IMG/VR virus record: IMGVR_UViG_3300037891_000829
Span: 1 to 24,882 of that record
From: a virus
Length of the DNA stretch: 24,882 nt
Strand: one strand, 5' to 3'
Shown here: piece by piece, positions 1 through 13,400 of the stretch
Numbering within the stretch: position 1 is the stretch's first letter
Layout of the letters: each line of letters begins with the position of its first letter
The notes under the pieces: generated by a model
The model's input: the letters and a program-made list of their open reading frames with translations, nothing else
What the model was told of the DNA's origin: nothing
Database searches by the model: none
Program-made: the position numbers and the translations under genes

Positions 1-29
1 TAACATAGCAGTTATTATTGAGGTAAAAA

Positions 30-524
30 ATGGCATATAATACACCGGTTAATTACGGAACAGATAGATCAGTTGCATCCAGAACAATCTCTCCATCTCA
101 AAGCGGAGCACTTTCTAACAGTACGTATGTAAGTCCAAGAGTTTATAAAGGATTTAGTTCTAACAATCCTAATGCAAAAAACAATATGTTATATGATGCC
201 GACCTTATTAAACAAGACATTTATAATCATTTTATGACTGCAAAAGGCGAAAGAGTAATGCTACCCGACTTTGGTAGCATTATCTGGGACCATTTATATA
301 ACCCATTAGATGAAGTTACTAAATCAATTGTTAAAGAAGACGCTAAACAAATTGTTTCACAAGATCCAAGAGTAGCACTTACATATTGTAGTGTTGTAGG
401 ATTTGAACATGGAATTATAGTAAACTTAACACTAACGATATTACCTCAAAATATGGTAGAACAAATGTCAATAGAATTTAATGTCAACGGAAGTACAGGT
501 ACTTCAAGTGGAGGAGGATACTAA
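30..524 (+). CDS. 25: T4 gp25-like baseplate wedge protein
   Basis: This 164-aa protein matches the GPW/gp25 family, structural baseplate wedge components near the tail sheath of contractile phages. The family core is at residues 61-93: a DIYNHFMT segment, then KGER, PDFGS and a W-D-x-L segment, which is the usual gp25 signature. The N-terminal 50 residues are polar and low-complexity, and the C-terminus ends in a Gly/Ser tail, so it is somewhat longer than T4 gp25. The ATG at 30 follows a GAGG Shine-Dalgarno at 20-23. The stop shares one base with the next ATG, pointing to translational coupling with the gp6-like gene. Family members are often labelled 'lysozyme', but no catalytic role is implied here. 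Family assignment is firm; the structural role comes from T4 knowledge. Confidence 0.92.
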   Translation: MAYNTPVNYGTDRSVASRTISPSQSGALSNSTYVSPRVYKGFSSNNPNAKNNMLYDADLIKQDIYNHFMTAKGERVMLPDFGSIIWDHLYNPLDEVTKSIVKEDAKQIVSQDPRVALTYCSVVGFEHGIIVNLTLTILPQNMVEQMSIEFNVNGSTGTSSGGGY

Positions 525-3500
525 TGAGTCAATTAGTCAGACAATCAAATTTATTTGCCGCAGAAGATTGGAAAGTAATTTATAGATCATTTAAAGATGC
601 TGATTTCAAATCATATGATTTTGAAACTATAAGAGCATCAATGTTAAATTACATCAGTAGAAACTATCCAGAAAACTTTAACGATTATATTAACTCATCA
701 GAGTTTATAGCTATATTAGATTTATTAGCATACCTAGGACAAAGTTTATCATTTAGAATTGATATAAACGCAAGAGAGAATTTTATAGATACAGCTTCAA
801 GAAGAGATTCAATATTGAAGTTAGCAAATATGCTGAGCTACAAACCAAAAAGAAATATGCCAGCAAGAGGATTAGTAAAATTACAAGCAATACAAACAAG
901 TGAACCAATTACAGATTCATTAGGAAATAATTTAAGTAATGTAGAAATAAAATGGAATGATCCAAACAATGCAAATTGGTATGAACAATTTATTACAGTA
1001 ATGAATGCTTCATTGATATCAACAAACAAGTTTGGCAAACCAACAGCATCAAAAACAATAAGTGCTATACAAAATGATTTATATACAATTAATAATACTA
1101 AAGCAATTGCTGTAGCACATCCATTTACATCAAGAATTGATAATAAAAGTTATTCGTTTGAAATTGTTTCACCATCATTTAATCCAGCAGGTTATATTGA
1201 AGAGTCGGCTCCAGATCCATTAAATGCAGTTGGCGTAATTTATAAAAATGACAGCAAAGGATTTGAAAGTTCAAATACAGGATTCTTTATGTATATGAAA
1301 GAAGGATCACTGGCTTATAAAGATTTTAATTTTTCTTCACCAGTAACTGATAGAGTACAGTCAATTGATATTGATGACATTAATGATTTAGATGTTTGGG
1401 TACAAGAAATCAACTCATCTGGACTAACAGCAACACAATGGACAAAAGTTCCAACACTTGCCGGGCAAAATATTATTTACAATAGTTTAGCATTAGGTAC
1501 ACGAACAATTTTTGAAGTTCAGTCAAAAACAGACGATCAAATAGATATTAAGTTTTCAGATGGACAGTTTGGTGACATACCAGTTGGATTATACAGAATT
1601 TGGTATAGAGCAAGTCAAACCAAAGGCGAAACAGTTTCATCAACAGATATACAAAATAAAGCAATTAGTTTTGGTTATGTTAATTCAGCAAATCAAACAT
1701 TTGATTTATCGTTAACATTTAGTTTAGAATATAACATAGAAAATTCTTTTGTAAGAGAATCTATAGAAGAAGTAAAAACAAATGCAAGCCAAGGATATTA
1801 TACACAAGACAGAATGATTAATGCTGAAGATTACAATGTATTTCCAATTACAAAAGTTTCTGGAATACAAAAATTAAAAGCAATAAACAAAACACACGCA
1901 GGTCATTCTAGATTTATTGATATACAAGATCCAACAGGTACCGTTGCAAACGTAAACTGTATTGGTGAAGATGGTATTCTTTATAAAGAACCAAACAACA
2001 CAGAAAAAGTTTTAAATGTAATTGATTCAAGTTCATATGATAGTATGGTTTTAGAAGTTGAAAAAATGCTTCAATTAATACAAACACAAAACTTTTATTT
2101 TGATCCTTATAAAAAAGCAATCGAGGCAGTACCAATTTCAGGTTACCCCGCAAAATTTATATTCTTATCAGGTGGTAATGATATAGCACATTGGAGAACA
2201 ATGCCAATTGCAACATCTAGTTATTATGGTTATCTTACACAGTCGCCAATAACAGCCAACGAGTCAACAGCAAAAAATTCTACTAACTTAAGAAAAGTAC
2301 ATAAGGTACCAACTACTGACAAGTATGGATTAATACGTAAAGGTTCAAGAATTGAATTTGTAGATAACTATGCCAATCCAACTAAAATAATTTGGGCTAC
2401 AGTTAAAAGTGTAACAGCAAATGGTGATCCAGCAAATTTAACATCAGGACCAATACAGTTAAGCGAGTCTATTCCAGCAGGTTATAGAGCTAGATCTATT
2501 ATACCAAATTTAAGAACAACCTTGACAACTGCAGAAAAAACTGCTATAAAATCAAAGTTAAGTGAATCAACAGCAACGTTAAGCAAATTTGGTATTGGTT
2601 ATAATTATTTCGATTCATCAACAAAACAAGAAGCATGGTATCTTATCGATGCTGATAAAGTTGATACTACTAGCGAATTTGATGTAATTAATAATAGTAT
2701 TGGAAGCGGAACAGCAGGAACAAATAATGATTCAAGTTGGTTAGTAAGAATAGAATTTACAGAAAAAGGTGCAAACACAAATGCCAAATTTACATTTACA
2801 TCAAGAGGATTAGATTATATATTCCAGTCAACTGATGATGTAAGATTCTTTTATCTTAAAGATTATAAAACACTAGATAGTGCAACAGGATTAAGTGTTC
2901 AAGATAAAATTGACGTACTTGCAGATGTAAATAGTAAAATTGAAGAAGGTACCGGAGCATCGGCTCTAGCAACAATAGATTTAAATATTACTACAAATTC
3001 AGCAGTTGGAACAGCAACCAAAGATGAAATAGTAACTCAAACAAATTCAGGTGCAAAAGGAAAAGTAAAAGTTAGTATTTCGGGGTCAACAAATTTACAA
3101 TTAACTGAAGTGTCAGGAACATTTACAAAGAATGCATCAGACCTATTAACAGGATCAGTTAATGGTGCTTATAACAAATATCCAAATGCTATAACAGGTG
3201 GAGCAGTAACTGGGTTTACTGATACATCAGGCGATGTAATTGCTTCTGCAAACCCAACAGGAATTAATTACACATCAGCACCAACAGTTTCTTTTGCAAG
3301 TGGCGGCGGAGCTGGTGCAACAGCAATTGCAACAGTATATCAAGGAGCAATAGTTGACTTTACAATTATTGACGGTGGGTCAAGTTACGAGTCACCTCCA
3401 ACAGTAACAATTACTCCACAAGCAGTTGGTGGAAAATTAAATGAAACAATTTCATTAGCAGTAGTTGATAGTGCTGTAGAACAAGATGGGTATGTTGACG

Positions 3501-4477
3501 ATAGAAAAATAAAAGTATCAACATATGATTCAGATGAAGACGGTATGCCGGATCTTCCTTTAGCAATTGACCAATTAGTTCAAGACACATCAAATGGTAA
3601 AAATTATGTGTTCTTTATGAGTTATACAGATTTTGACAACTATGTATATTACAAATTAACAACAACAGTAATGCAACGTTCAACATTAACTAATAATGGA
3701 ATAGAGTTTTTAACAACTGATAACAAGTTTTATAAAGATGGTGCAGTACAAACAACAACTGGATCTGGTGGGGCATACCAATCTACTATAAGTTCAATAA
3801 CATATAAAGCATTTGTTGGTAGATCATATTATACTCCAGCTGGTGTTACTGATCCAATGTTCTTCCAATGGAAGCACACAGCACCAAGAGATCAAAGAAT
3901 TGATCCAAGCATTTCAAACATTATTGAATTACAAGTTCTTACAACAACATACTATAATAATGTTTTAAGTTGGACAGCAAACGAAAAGTCTGCAATAGAT
4001 TTTCCAATTGAACCAACTGTAGAAGAATTAAATGAAATGTTTGCATCTAATTTAAATTCATACAAAGCTATTGGAGATCAATTAATTTATACTCCTGCTA
4101 AATTTAAATTGTTATTTGGAACAACAGCAGATTCAACTTTACAAAGTAAGTTTAAAGTTGTAAAAGCTATTGGGGCCACAATGACTGACAATGAAATTAA
4201 AGCAAGAACTATTCAAGCAATTAATACATTTTTTGATATATCCAATTGGAACTTTGGAGAAAGTTTTTATTACACAGAGTTATGTGCATACATACACAAT
4301 CAATTATCAACACAAATTAGTTCGGTAGTAATTGTTGGATCTGATGCTGAATCAAAATTTGGAGACTTGTTTGAAATTGTATCAGGATCAAATGAATTAT
4401 TTTATTCAACAGCCACAGTAGATAATATTGAAATTGTAAATGCATATACCGATCAGAATTTGAAAAAGGGATCATAG
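524..4477 (+). CDS. 6: T4 gp6-like baseplate wedge protein, enlarged
   Basis: This 1317-aa protein has the T4 gp6 / phage P2 gpJ type layout; gp6 forms the inner ring that joins baseplate wedges. Residues about 27-115 carry the family N-terminus, with a segment around SSEFIAILDLLAYLGQSLSF and then an INARENF-x-D-TA stretch. The last 130 residues, including NTFFDISNWNFGESFYYTEL, look like the conserved C-terminal dimerisation region. It is about twice the length of T4 gp6. The extra length lies mainly between residues 550 and 1100 and includes a Gly-rich beta module at about 894-963. The start overlaps the previous stop (TAATG) behind a strong GGAGG at 512-519. Only 3 bases separate it from the giant gene downstream. 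Confidence 0.9.
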   Translation: MSQLVRQSNLFAAEDWKVIYRSFKDADFKSYDFETIRASMLNYISRNYPENFNDYINSSEFIAILDLLAYLGQSLSFRIDINARENFIDTASRRDSILKLANMLSYKPKRNMPARGLVKLQAIQTSEPITDSLGNNLSNVEIKWNDPNNANWYEQFITVMNASLISTNKFGKPTASKTISAIQNDLYTINNTKAIAVAHPFTSRIDNKSYSFEIVSPSFNPAGYIEESAPDPLNAVGVIYKNDSKGFESSNTGFFMYMKEGSLAYKDFNFSSPVTDRVQSIDIDDINDLDVWVQEINSSGLTATQWTKVPTLAGQNIIYNSLALGTRTIFEVQSKTDDQIDIKFSDGQFGDIPVGLYRIWYRASQTKGETVSSTDIQNKAISFGYVNSANQTFDLSLTFSLEYNIENSFVRESIEEVKTNASQGYYTQDRMINAEDYNVFPITKVSGIQKLKAINKTHAGHSRFIDIQDPTGTVANVNCIGEDGILYKEPNNTEKVLNVIDSSSYDSMVLEVEKMLQLIQTQNFYFDPYKKAIEAVPISGYPAKFIFLSGGNDIAHWRTMPIATSSYYGYLTQSPITANESTAKNSTNLRKVHKVPTTDKYGLIRKGSRIEFVDNYANPTKIIWATVKSVTANGDPANLTSGPIQLSESIPAGYRARSIIPNLRTTLTTAEKTAIKSKLSESTATLSKFGIGYNYFDSSTKQEAWYLIDADKVDTTSEFDVINNSIGSGTAGTNNDSSWLVRIEFTEKGANTNAKFTFTSRGLDYIFQSTDDVRFFYLKDYKTLDSATGLSVQDKIDVLADVNSKIEEGTGASALATIDLNITTNSAVGTATKDEIVTQTNSGAKGKVKVSISGSTNLQLTEVSGTFTKNASDLLTGSVNGAYNKYPNAITGGAVTGFTDTSGDVIASANPTGINYTSAPTVSFASGGGAGATAIATVYQGAIVDFTIIDGGSSYESPPTVTITPQAVGGKLNETISLAVVDSAVEQDGYVDDRKIKVSTYDSDEDGMPDLPLAIDQLVQDTSNGKNYVFFMSYTDFDNYVYYKLTTTVMQRSTLTNNGIEFLTTDNKFYKDGAVQTTTGSGGAYQSTISSITYKAFVGRSYYTPAGVTDPMFFQWKHTAPRDQRIDPSISNIIELQVLTTTYYNNVLSWTANEKSAIDFPIEPTVEELNEMFASNLNSYKAIGDQLIYTPAKFKLLFGTTADSTLQSKFKVVKAIGATMTDNEIKARTIQAINTFFDISNWNFGESFYYTELCAYIHNQLSTQISSVVIVGSDAESKFGDLFEIVSGSNELFYSTATVDNIEIVNAYTDQNLKKGS
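3203..3412 (+). repeat. Gly-rich beta repeat module inside the gp6-like protein
   Basis: Two copies of a roughly 40-residue unit lie at residues about 894-963 of the gp6-like protein. Each copy runs as a short hydrophobic strand, then G-x-x-Y, then S-x-P-T-V, then a Gly/Ala-rich turn (SGGGAGATA). The same unit is found in tandem in the 3901-aa protein at 11291-12148, so the module is shared between neighbouring baseplate genes. It probably folds as a surface beta insertion. Its function is unknown. Confidence 0.6.
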
Positions 4478-4480
4478 ATA

Positions 4481-7400
4481 ATGGCTGAGCAATTTGTAGC
4501 TTCAAAACGATTACCATTTGTTTTACAATCATCAAAGCTAACAAACTTTTTTGATTCAACAGTTGATCAATGGTTCAAAAATGAAGAAAACGAATTTACA
4601 AATGGATTTGTTGGAAGACGTCAAGGTAGAATTTATCAAGCAAAAAAAGATGCATATTTAGGTGAACCATCGGTAGATAGATTTAATTACCAATTAGAAC
4701 CATCAGTAGTTGTAAGAGATAATGATACACAAAATATATCATACCAAACAACATATGATGATTTAGTTAACAAATTAAGATTTGATGGTGGCGACATTAG
4801 CAATCATTCAAAATTATTTGAAGAAAGTTACTATTCATTTTCTCCAGCAATTGACATCGATAAGTTTTTAAACTATGCAAATTATTATTGGTATCCATCA
4901 CATGATGATTTAACAACTGAAACAGCTGGTGTTTTTCCAATCTTGCCTGCTACGATTGTAAACGGATCAAGTGGAACACAAATTAATCCAGCAACTGACA
5001 TTGTTGGAAAGTCTACATATACAGCACCAGATGGTACGATATTCACAAATGGATTACAGATACAATTTGGACAATCGGTTACAAACAACGCATACAAATT
5101 TCATCATACAGTTACAGCATTAAATTTAACAGCTGGTGGAACTGGGTATGCTGTTAATGATACTATTATTATTTCAACAGTAGTAGTTGGTAAAGTAACA
5201 AGTGTAAGCAGTGGTGTAATTAATGGTATAGACTTAACTACAACAGCACTAGGCGACGGTGTTACTCCAACAGCAGTAACAGTAGTAAGTTCAAGTGGTA
5301 ACAATGCAAAAATAACAGCATCAACAACACAAACAAATAACACATACGTTATTGCAGGTGTTGGTAAAGAAATTAAATTAATTGATGTAAGAACTTTAAG
5401 AAACTTACAAGAACAAACAAGTTCAACAAAAGATTATATTACAATTGAACGTGGTGCCAGAGATGGTAACGTTTGGTCTAAATCAAACGGCTGGGTACAT
5501 AAAACTACATTAGAAAATTATCCAAGTTTAACAACTTCGTCAACTGATAACCATTTATGGGATACAGGTGATTGGGATGAAATTAGTCAGGCTTGGGATA
5601 GTGTTACTGTAACATCTACAACTGCATTTACTAAAACAACTGAAAGACGTGCCACAAGGCCAATTATAGAATTTAATAAAGATTTAGAATTATATGATTA
5701 TGGTAAAAAACACATACTTGACGTTACAGTTATTGAAGAAACATTATCAAAAACACAAATTGAAACGCAAGCCAATGTAGCAATTGATGGCAGACAAATT
5801 CAAAATAGAGATACTATATTATTTCCAAATGCGGCATCACAGGATGATTACGTTCAATGGGATGATGGTTTATGGGATCATGATGTAGACTCAGATGCCA
5901 CAACTGGAGGTGGCGGTAATACAGGTGGTGATACTGGTTGGGATGTATCGAGTACATCATTTACTATTGAAGGATCAATTTGGAAAGTATCAGGTGTAGG
6001 TTCACAAATAAAACTTACTCAAGTAATATCAAGTGTTGATAAAAATGACAAAGTATATATTTCAAAAGGAACAACATACGGTGGAACAGAATGGTACTAT
6101 GATGGTTACAATTGGAATCAAGCACAATTAAAAAATGCATCAAACTCTGCACCGTTATTTAATTTATATGATAACAACAAAGTTATATTAGATGACGCAG
6201 GGGTATATCCAACGTCAACATTTACAGGGTCAAAAATATTTGGCTACAAAGTTGGCACGGGTGCCAACGATACAGAATTAGGATTTCCATTATCATATAT
6301 AACTGGTACTGGACAAAGCGACATTGAGTTTAACAATTACCTTAATGTTGATTCTTACACATATAATACCTCAACTGCAATATCAGGATACAAATATTAC
6401 AAACAGTATTTGTATCCTGAAACAATTGCTAAAACAATTAATTATGAAGTAAACATCAACCCAAGTAAAAAAGATTCAACTAAAAATGTTTATTATATTG
6501 ATGGTGATGAGCAACCAATATTAATTTTGCAACGCGGTAATACATATAATTTTAAAACTAGCTCACCAGAAACTGGAAGTTCAGGATACACAAATGCAAA
6601 TCATCCTTTATATATTTCATCAGGTACAACTTGGTCAAAAAATGGATATGAGAATGAATACTTGGCTGGAGTAACTGGGTCACGAGCATACTATGGTGGA
6701 GCAAGTTCAGTTTTAGAATTTACAGTTCCATCAACAGCACCAAACACATTATATTATAATTGTGCAACACACAACTCTGCAATTAAATTAGTAATTATTG
6801 ATAATCCAATAACTAAATTAAATGATGCTATTGAGACTTATTATAAAAATGAATGGTCTAAAAATAAAAAATTAAAACAACGATTAGTACAAGAACATAC
6901 AGTTACAAGTGCAAACTTAACTGATAAACCAACACTTGAAGTTATACCAACTTCTATTATTGATATGGATGTATATAGAAATGGTGTTAAACAAGTTTTT
7001 GGTATAGACTATACTACAAACAGAAGTGTAGAAATTGTATTTGTATCTGTACTAAAAGAAAATGATTTTGTAAAAGTGTATTATGATACAAATAACAATA
7101 CTCCAATCAAAGCAATTAACTATTATGAAATACCAAAAAACTTAGAGTCAAATGCTAGTAACGAAGAAGTTGCTTCTGGATCGTATTCAGAATTTTTCCA
7201 ACACTTTGAATCTATAGTTCAAAATCAAATAGGCTTTACAGGAGATATTAGCGGAGCAAATAATTATAGAGATACTGCTAGAGATTCAAGTAAAGGGTTA
7301 GTTATCTTACAGCATGATGGCTCGCTACTTAAAACAATGGCATTTACAAATAATAATGACTTAGATGTAATGTCATCAATACGTTATGTTAAAAATAGAT

Positions 7401-10400
7401 ATCAAGAATTCCAATTAAAATTTTTAAACTCTGTAAACAAAATACAAGTTACACAAGATGCATCGTTATTAACTACAGCACAAGTAGTTGACAAAGCACT
7501 TAAAAATATTAACATTGACAAACTTCCTTCAACACCGTTTGCAAATTCATTTATGTTAGCAAGTGGTGATAGATTTACTGCTGAGACTCACAAAATTACA
7601 ACAACAACTCATACTTGGGGTAATACAAATACATTTTTACAAGGAAGTGAAACACAAGAAATATTTAATACAGAACCAGGGTTAATGATTAGCTCAGCAT
7701 ATAGTCCAATTACTGATTATGATAAAGAAGCATTATACATTTATAAAAATAATGTTTTAATGTTATATAATCATGAATATATTATTAACTCATCATCAGC
7801 AGGAACTAAACTTATTTTTATAGGATATGCATCTGATAAACCAAAAGTTAATGATACTATTACTGTTCGACACTATACAACAATTCAACCAACATGGGTT
7901 CCACCTACTCCAGCTAAGATTGGAGCATCAAAAGTTTACAAGCCAGAAGAATTATCTGATACTGTTACATATTCAAGTGGAACAAGAAACTTTATACAAT
8001 GCCATGATGGTGCATTAGTATTAAAATACGGTGACCTTCGTGATACAGCATTATTAGAATTAGAAAAAAGAATATATAATTCAATTAACAAAAGATTTAC
8101 AAATCGTGATTATGCCGTGTTACTTGATCCTAATAGTATACAACCAAACTTTTTTAATTCAACAAGTTGGACTAGAGATGATATTACAAATTTAATGAGA
8201 CCTTTGTTTACACGATGGGCTTCTGAAAATGCGTTAAACTATCAAGAAAATACTGGGTACACTAACATAATTAATTTTTCAAGTTCTTCAGGAACATTTA
8301 AAGTTGGTGAAACAGTAAATGGTGGATCATCTGGTGCAAAAGGTATTATTACTAAAGTAGGAACAAATACAATAACAGTTAATAATGTTATTGATTCGTT
8401 TCGACTTTCGGAAACAGTAACAGGAAAAACAAGTAGTGCAACAGGATCAATTGCAACAAGCAATGGAGTAGCCATTGATTGGAGAGTACTAAATTATTCA
8501 ACATTGACTGACTCTAATAATTTATCTTTACCAGGACATTGGAGAGGTATATATCGTTGGTACTATGGAACAGATAGACCACATTCTAATCCATGGGAAA
8601 TGTTAGGATTTTCACAAAAACCACTTTGGTGGGATAATTATTATTCTTGGACATCAACATCAACAAGAGCCCAATTAATAAGTGATATTGAACAAGGTAT
8701 TATTAGAGATGGTGATCGTGCAAACTACAGTAACAACACGTATCTTAATGCTGACAATGTATATAAAAAACCAGGATTTAGTTCGTATGTACCAGTAGAT
8801 TCTACTGGTAATTTATTAAGTCCACTACAAGCAGGTATTATTGCAACCAATCCAACAGAAGTAAATTCACAACTAGATTGGAAATTTGGAGACGGTGCAC
8901 CAGTTGAAAATGCATTTTATACTTCATCAACTTATCAATATGCAATACAAAAATTATTATACTTAACAACACCTGGATCATATGTTGATTTACTTTGGGA
9001 TTCAAATAGTCTTATTAAATCAAAAGCAGACAACAATCAAATTATTGACTCAACATCAGGTAAAAGATCAAACAATACTGATTATTATGTTCATAGTGAA
9101 ACTGATAGTAACCAAACAACTTATTATAAAGCAGGGGTACAGAACTTTATAGTTGACTATTTGACATATAAAGGTAAACCAATTAAGTCATCATTTGGTA
9201 ATGTTGTTAGAAATTTACAAACAAATTTAACATATCGTTGTGCAGGATTTATAGACAAGTCAACACTACAAGTTGAATCAGAAGCATATGACTCAACTAG
9301 TAATGCTACAAGTATTACCGTACCAACAGAAGATGTTAATGTATCTTTACATACCGGTGGTAGTATTCAAGAAGCGGCATACAGTGGTGTTGTGGTACAA
9401 GCTGTTGAAGGCGGATACAAACTATTTGGTTATGATATTGTTAATCCATATTTTTCTGCATTGACTCCATTAATATCTGGAAGATCTAAAAAAGTACGTG
9501 TTGGTGGAAAATCTGTTTCACCTGTAGGATACAATCCAGGTACAACATATCATAGAGATGAAGTTGTACAGCATGAAGAAAAATATTACCAAGCAACAGA
9601 AACACACGTTTCATTAACAGCTGACAAGTCTCCAAATTTAACTAAATGGAAAATACTTAGAGTTCTTCCAACAGTAGGCGGAACCGAAGTAGAACATTAT
9701 TTTGATTACGACACAAGTGAAATTAAAAAATGTGCATATGGTACAGTTTATAAAACAAGACAAGAAGTATATGATATTATATGTGGGTATGGAGAATACT
9801 TACAACAATTTGGGTGGGTATTTGATGACTTTAATACTGATATTGCTGAAAACAAAGATTTTAAATATAGTGCAAAAGAATTTTTATTTTGGAGTCTAGG
9901 TAAATGGGACAAAGGAACATTTATTACATTAAGTCCAAGTGCAGACAAAATAAGATTTATACCAACTTCTGGTGTAGTACAAGGTATAACTGATATTAAT
10001 AACGGTGTATATAGTGTATTAAATAAAGAAGGATTTGGTTTAGATGCTAAACAATTAGAAATTACCCGGGATGATGATATTGTAACTATTATACACAAAG
10101 ATAAAATTGGTATATATGGATTAAGATTATCAGTTAAAGAAACAGAACATATAATAACACTAAACAATAAAACTATCTTTAACGATACTATATACAATAC
10201 TGTTTTAGCACAAAGACAACCACGTATTAAATTAAGCACAATTAAATCATTGGGTTGGCGTGGTAAACTTGAAGCCAATGGTTATATTATTAGTGGCACA
10301 AGTTTAATTAATAACTTTGAAAAATCAGTAACTGATAGTAGATTATATTACGATGTAAATGCTTCTTTGGTTAGCACTAAATTTAGAGATGCGGCAATGC

Positions 10401-13400
10401 ATTTAATTGGTTACCAAGAAAGAGATTATTTAACAAATTTAAAAATTAGTAAAACAAATCAAGTTAAGTTTTATCAAGGTATGATAAAACAAAAAGGTAC
10501 AACAAATGCTATTGATAGATTATTGCGTTCAACAACAGTAAGTACAGATCAAACATTTAACACATATGAAGAATGGGCATTTAAAGTAGGTGACTTTGGG
10601 TCAACAGCATTTAATCAACAAATAGAATTGCAAGTAAAAGCAAATGATGTTAATAGTGATCCACAAACGTTTGAATTTTTATTACCATCAGATGGTTCAG
10701 CTTCAGCGGGTTATGATAGCAAAACTGATGACGTAATTACTATTGATATTGATGATACAACACGTTGGTTGAAAAGACCAAAAGGTGAAAAATCTTTAGC
10801 TAATTTATGGCCAACAACGTCAACAGTTAGTTCAGTTATACCAACAGCAGGTTACGTACATTATGACGATGCTTCTTACAAAGCATTAGACTCTACAGCA
10901 TTGGCAAATGTATACGCAACTGCATCGGCAAATGTTTCTATAGGTAGTACAGTTTGGGTAGCTAAAGACGTAGTAGCAGGCAAAGATTGGAATGCTTATA
11001 AATTATATGATACAAATACAACTATTGATGGTATTGTAACAACTGGTGATGCCAATACTGCAATGACTGTTACTGTATCTGGAACAGGTGCTGATATTGG
11101 GCAAGAAAAAGATTTAATACTACATAAAAAATATGATAGTTCTGGAAACTTAGAAATTGACCCTCAAGAATGGGGAACACATAAAATAAAACTTAAAACA
11201 TTAACACCAACAATACCAACTGGCACAGTTTCGTTTTCAGATATAGCTGGCTCCGGAGCAGATATTGCCGTTGGTAATATTAATGGAACAATTACAGTAG
11301 TAACAGTTTCAGGAGGTGGTGCCGGATTTGCAGAAGGTGATGTTATAACATTTACTGGCAGTGGTGGTACTGGTGCGGCAATGCAAGTTGATAAAATTAA
11401 TAATGGTAGTGGAGCCAAAGCAACTGCAACAGTAAACGATACATTCCCAATTACATCTATACAAGTTTTAGAACAAGGATCTGGATACTCTAGTGCAACA
11501 GTTAGTATATCAGGTGGTGGCGGTACTGGTGCAACAGGTTCAGCAACAATTGCCGGTGGTAAAGTAACAGGGATTACTTTAACAGCCGCTGGTACAGGAT
11601 ATACATATCAACCAACAGTCACAGTTACAGGTGACGGTACTGGAGCAACATCATTTGCAACATTAGGTTCAGAAAAAGATGGGTTAATTACTGCTATAAC
11701 AATTAGCACTGGAGGTGTTGGATATCAATCAGCGCCAATAATAAAAATTGATGATAGCTCAGGTGTAGGTGCATCAGCAACTTGTACAATTGACGGAAGT
11801 GGTACTGTTAATGCAATTACTATAACCAATGCAGGTAGCGGATATACTTCTCCAACAGTTTCATTTACAGGAGCCTTGGTAGGTAATACTGGAGGAACTG
11901 GATTAACATTAGATAGTGGTGGTGACAATTATGCAGAAGCCCCAGATAATTATTCAGTTGTTGATTCTTCCGGAACAATAAAAACTTCAGGCACACATTA
12001 TACTCCAGCAACATTTACATTTACTGGAGATGGTACAAGTGGACGTTTAGGTGAAATTAAAGATTTAACTATTTTAAATGGTGGTACAAATTATCAGGCA
12101 CCAAGTATTAAAATTATAAACAACAGTGGATCAGCAGTAGCAACATTAACAACACCAGGAAATATTACTGTAGTAAGTGGAGTTATAACTGCAATTACAG
12201 TTCCAGCAGGTTTATGGAATAAAGGATTTAGTGCAGGAATTATTAGCACAGCAACAGGTAAAATATCAGTTGTTGATACTAAAGCAAATTATACTATAGA
12301 CTTATCTCCAAATTTAAGTAAGATACACGTTTTAAATAATCTTACTGCAAACGTAACAACAGCATTTGATGGAACAGTTACAGCCGTTGTTGAAAAATGG
12401 GATGGTGCATCAGCAACAACATTATATACAATAACAGGATTGGGAACTGCAGGAGTTAAAACAGTTGCTCCATCACAAAATATTACAGACAACTCAAATG
12501 CAACGGTTAGAGCAAATATTTCAGTATCGTCAGCAACAGTTGGAGTTATGTCTTTATCATTAGATTATACTAAAAAAGAATATACAGTTACTAAACCAGA
12601 TGGCAATGCTGAGTATATTACAACTAATAATTTAGTTGGTGGAATAAAATTACTTGATTGGAAAGACGTAAGACTTAATACCGGTATAGCAACTGATAAA
12701 GCATACGTTTCAACAAGTACTGCAACAACTATTGGAAATTTCTTAACAGGAACAGGTTTATCAAATAGTGCTTGGACAGACGGTGCTCTTATTTGGTTAG
12801 ATGATGACTTTACTGGCAAATGGGGAGTATATAGATATACTGCTAACGCAACAATAATATCTTCATACAATACAATACGTGGTAGCGAACCTGCAAGTGT
12901 AAGTGCGGCAGGTGGTACATGGATTTTACATAGTGGAGTTAATTATAGTGACGCAAGTCAAACAACAACATCATATTTTGAAAAAACAAAACGTAGACAA
13001 AAAGATAAAATTGATACAGCACAATTTAATAAAACATCACTATATGATAATAGAGATCATCAAATTGATGTAGATATGAATATTTACGATCCTGCAAAAG
13101 GTATATTACCTGCAACTGCTGATCGAGAAATAACATATAAAACTGAATTAGATCCTGCAATATATAATAATCACAGTGATACAACACAAATTAGTGATAG
13201 CAATCCTTGGGCCAGTGAATATATTGGACAAGTTTGGTGGGATCAATCAACAACAAGATATATTGATTATGAAAGTCATGACAATAATTATAGACGAACA
13301 CATTGGGGTAAATTGTTTACAGGAGCAACCATTGACGTATATGAATGGGTTAAATCACCACAACTTCCAGAATCATATATTGGAACAGGAACTGTTAAAT

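Noticed and set aside
1-29. Promoter before the gp25-like gene
   Set aside because: Only a Shine-Dalgarno is visible; the 29 available bases hold no TATAAATA octamer or -35/-10 pair. TAA at 1-3 could be the stop of an upstream gene, but its frame cannot be known.
30-524. Lysozyme activity for the gp25-like protein
   Set aside because: Some databases name the family lysozyme, but gp25 is a structural wedge protein and no catalytic signature is visible.
9748-10278. 176-codon open frame on the minus strand
   Set aside because: It lies wholly inside the giant structural gene, has no suitable Shine-Dalgarno or promoter context, and its translation is low-complexity hydrophobic, as expected for the reverse of an AT-rich gene.
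11291-12148. CRISPR-like or satellite repeat array
   Set aside because: The periodicity is at protein level and diverged in DNA, in frame within one gene, without conserved repeats and unique spacers.
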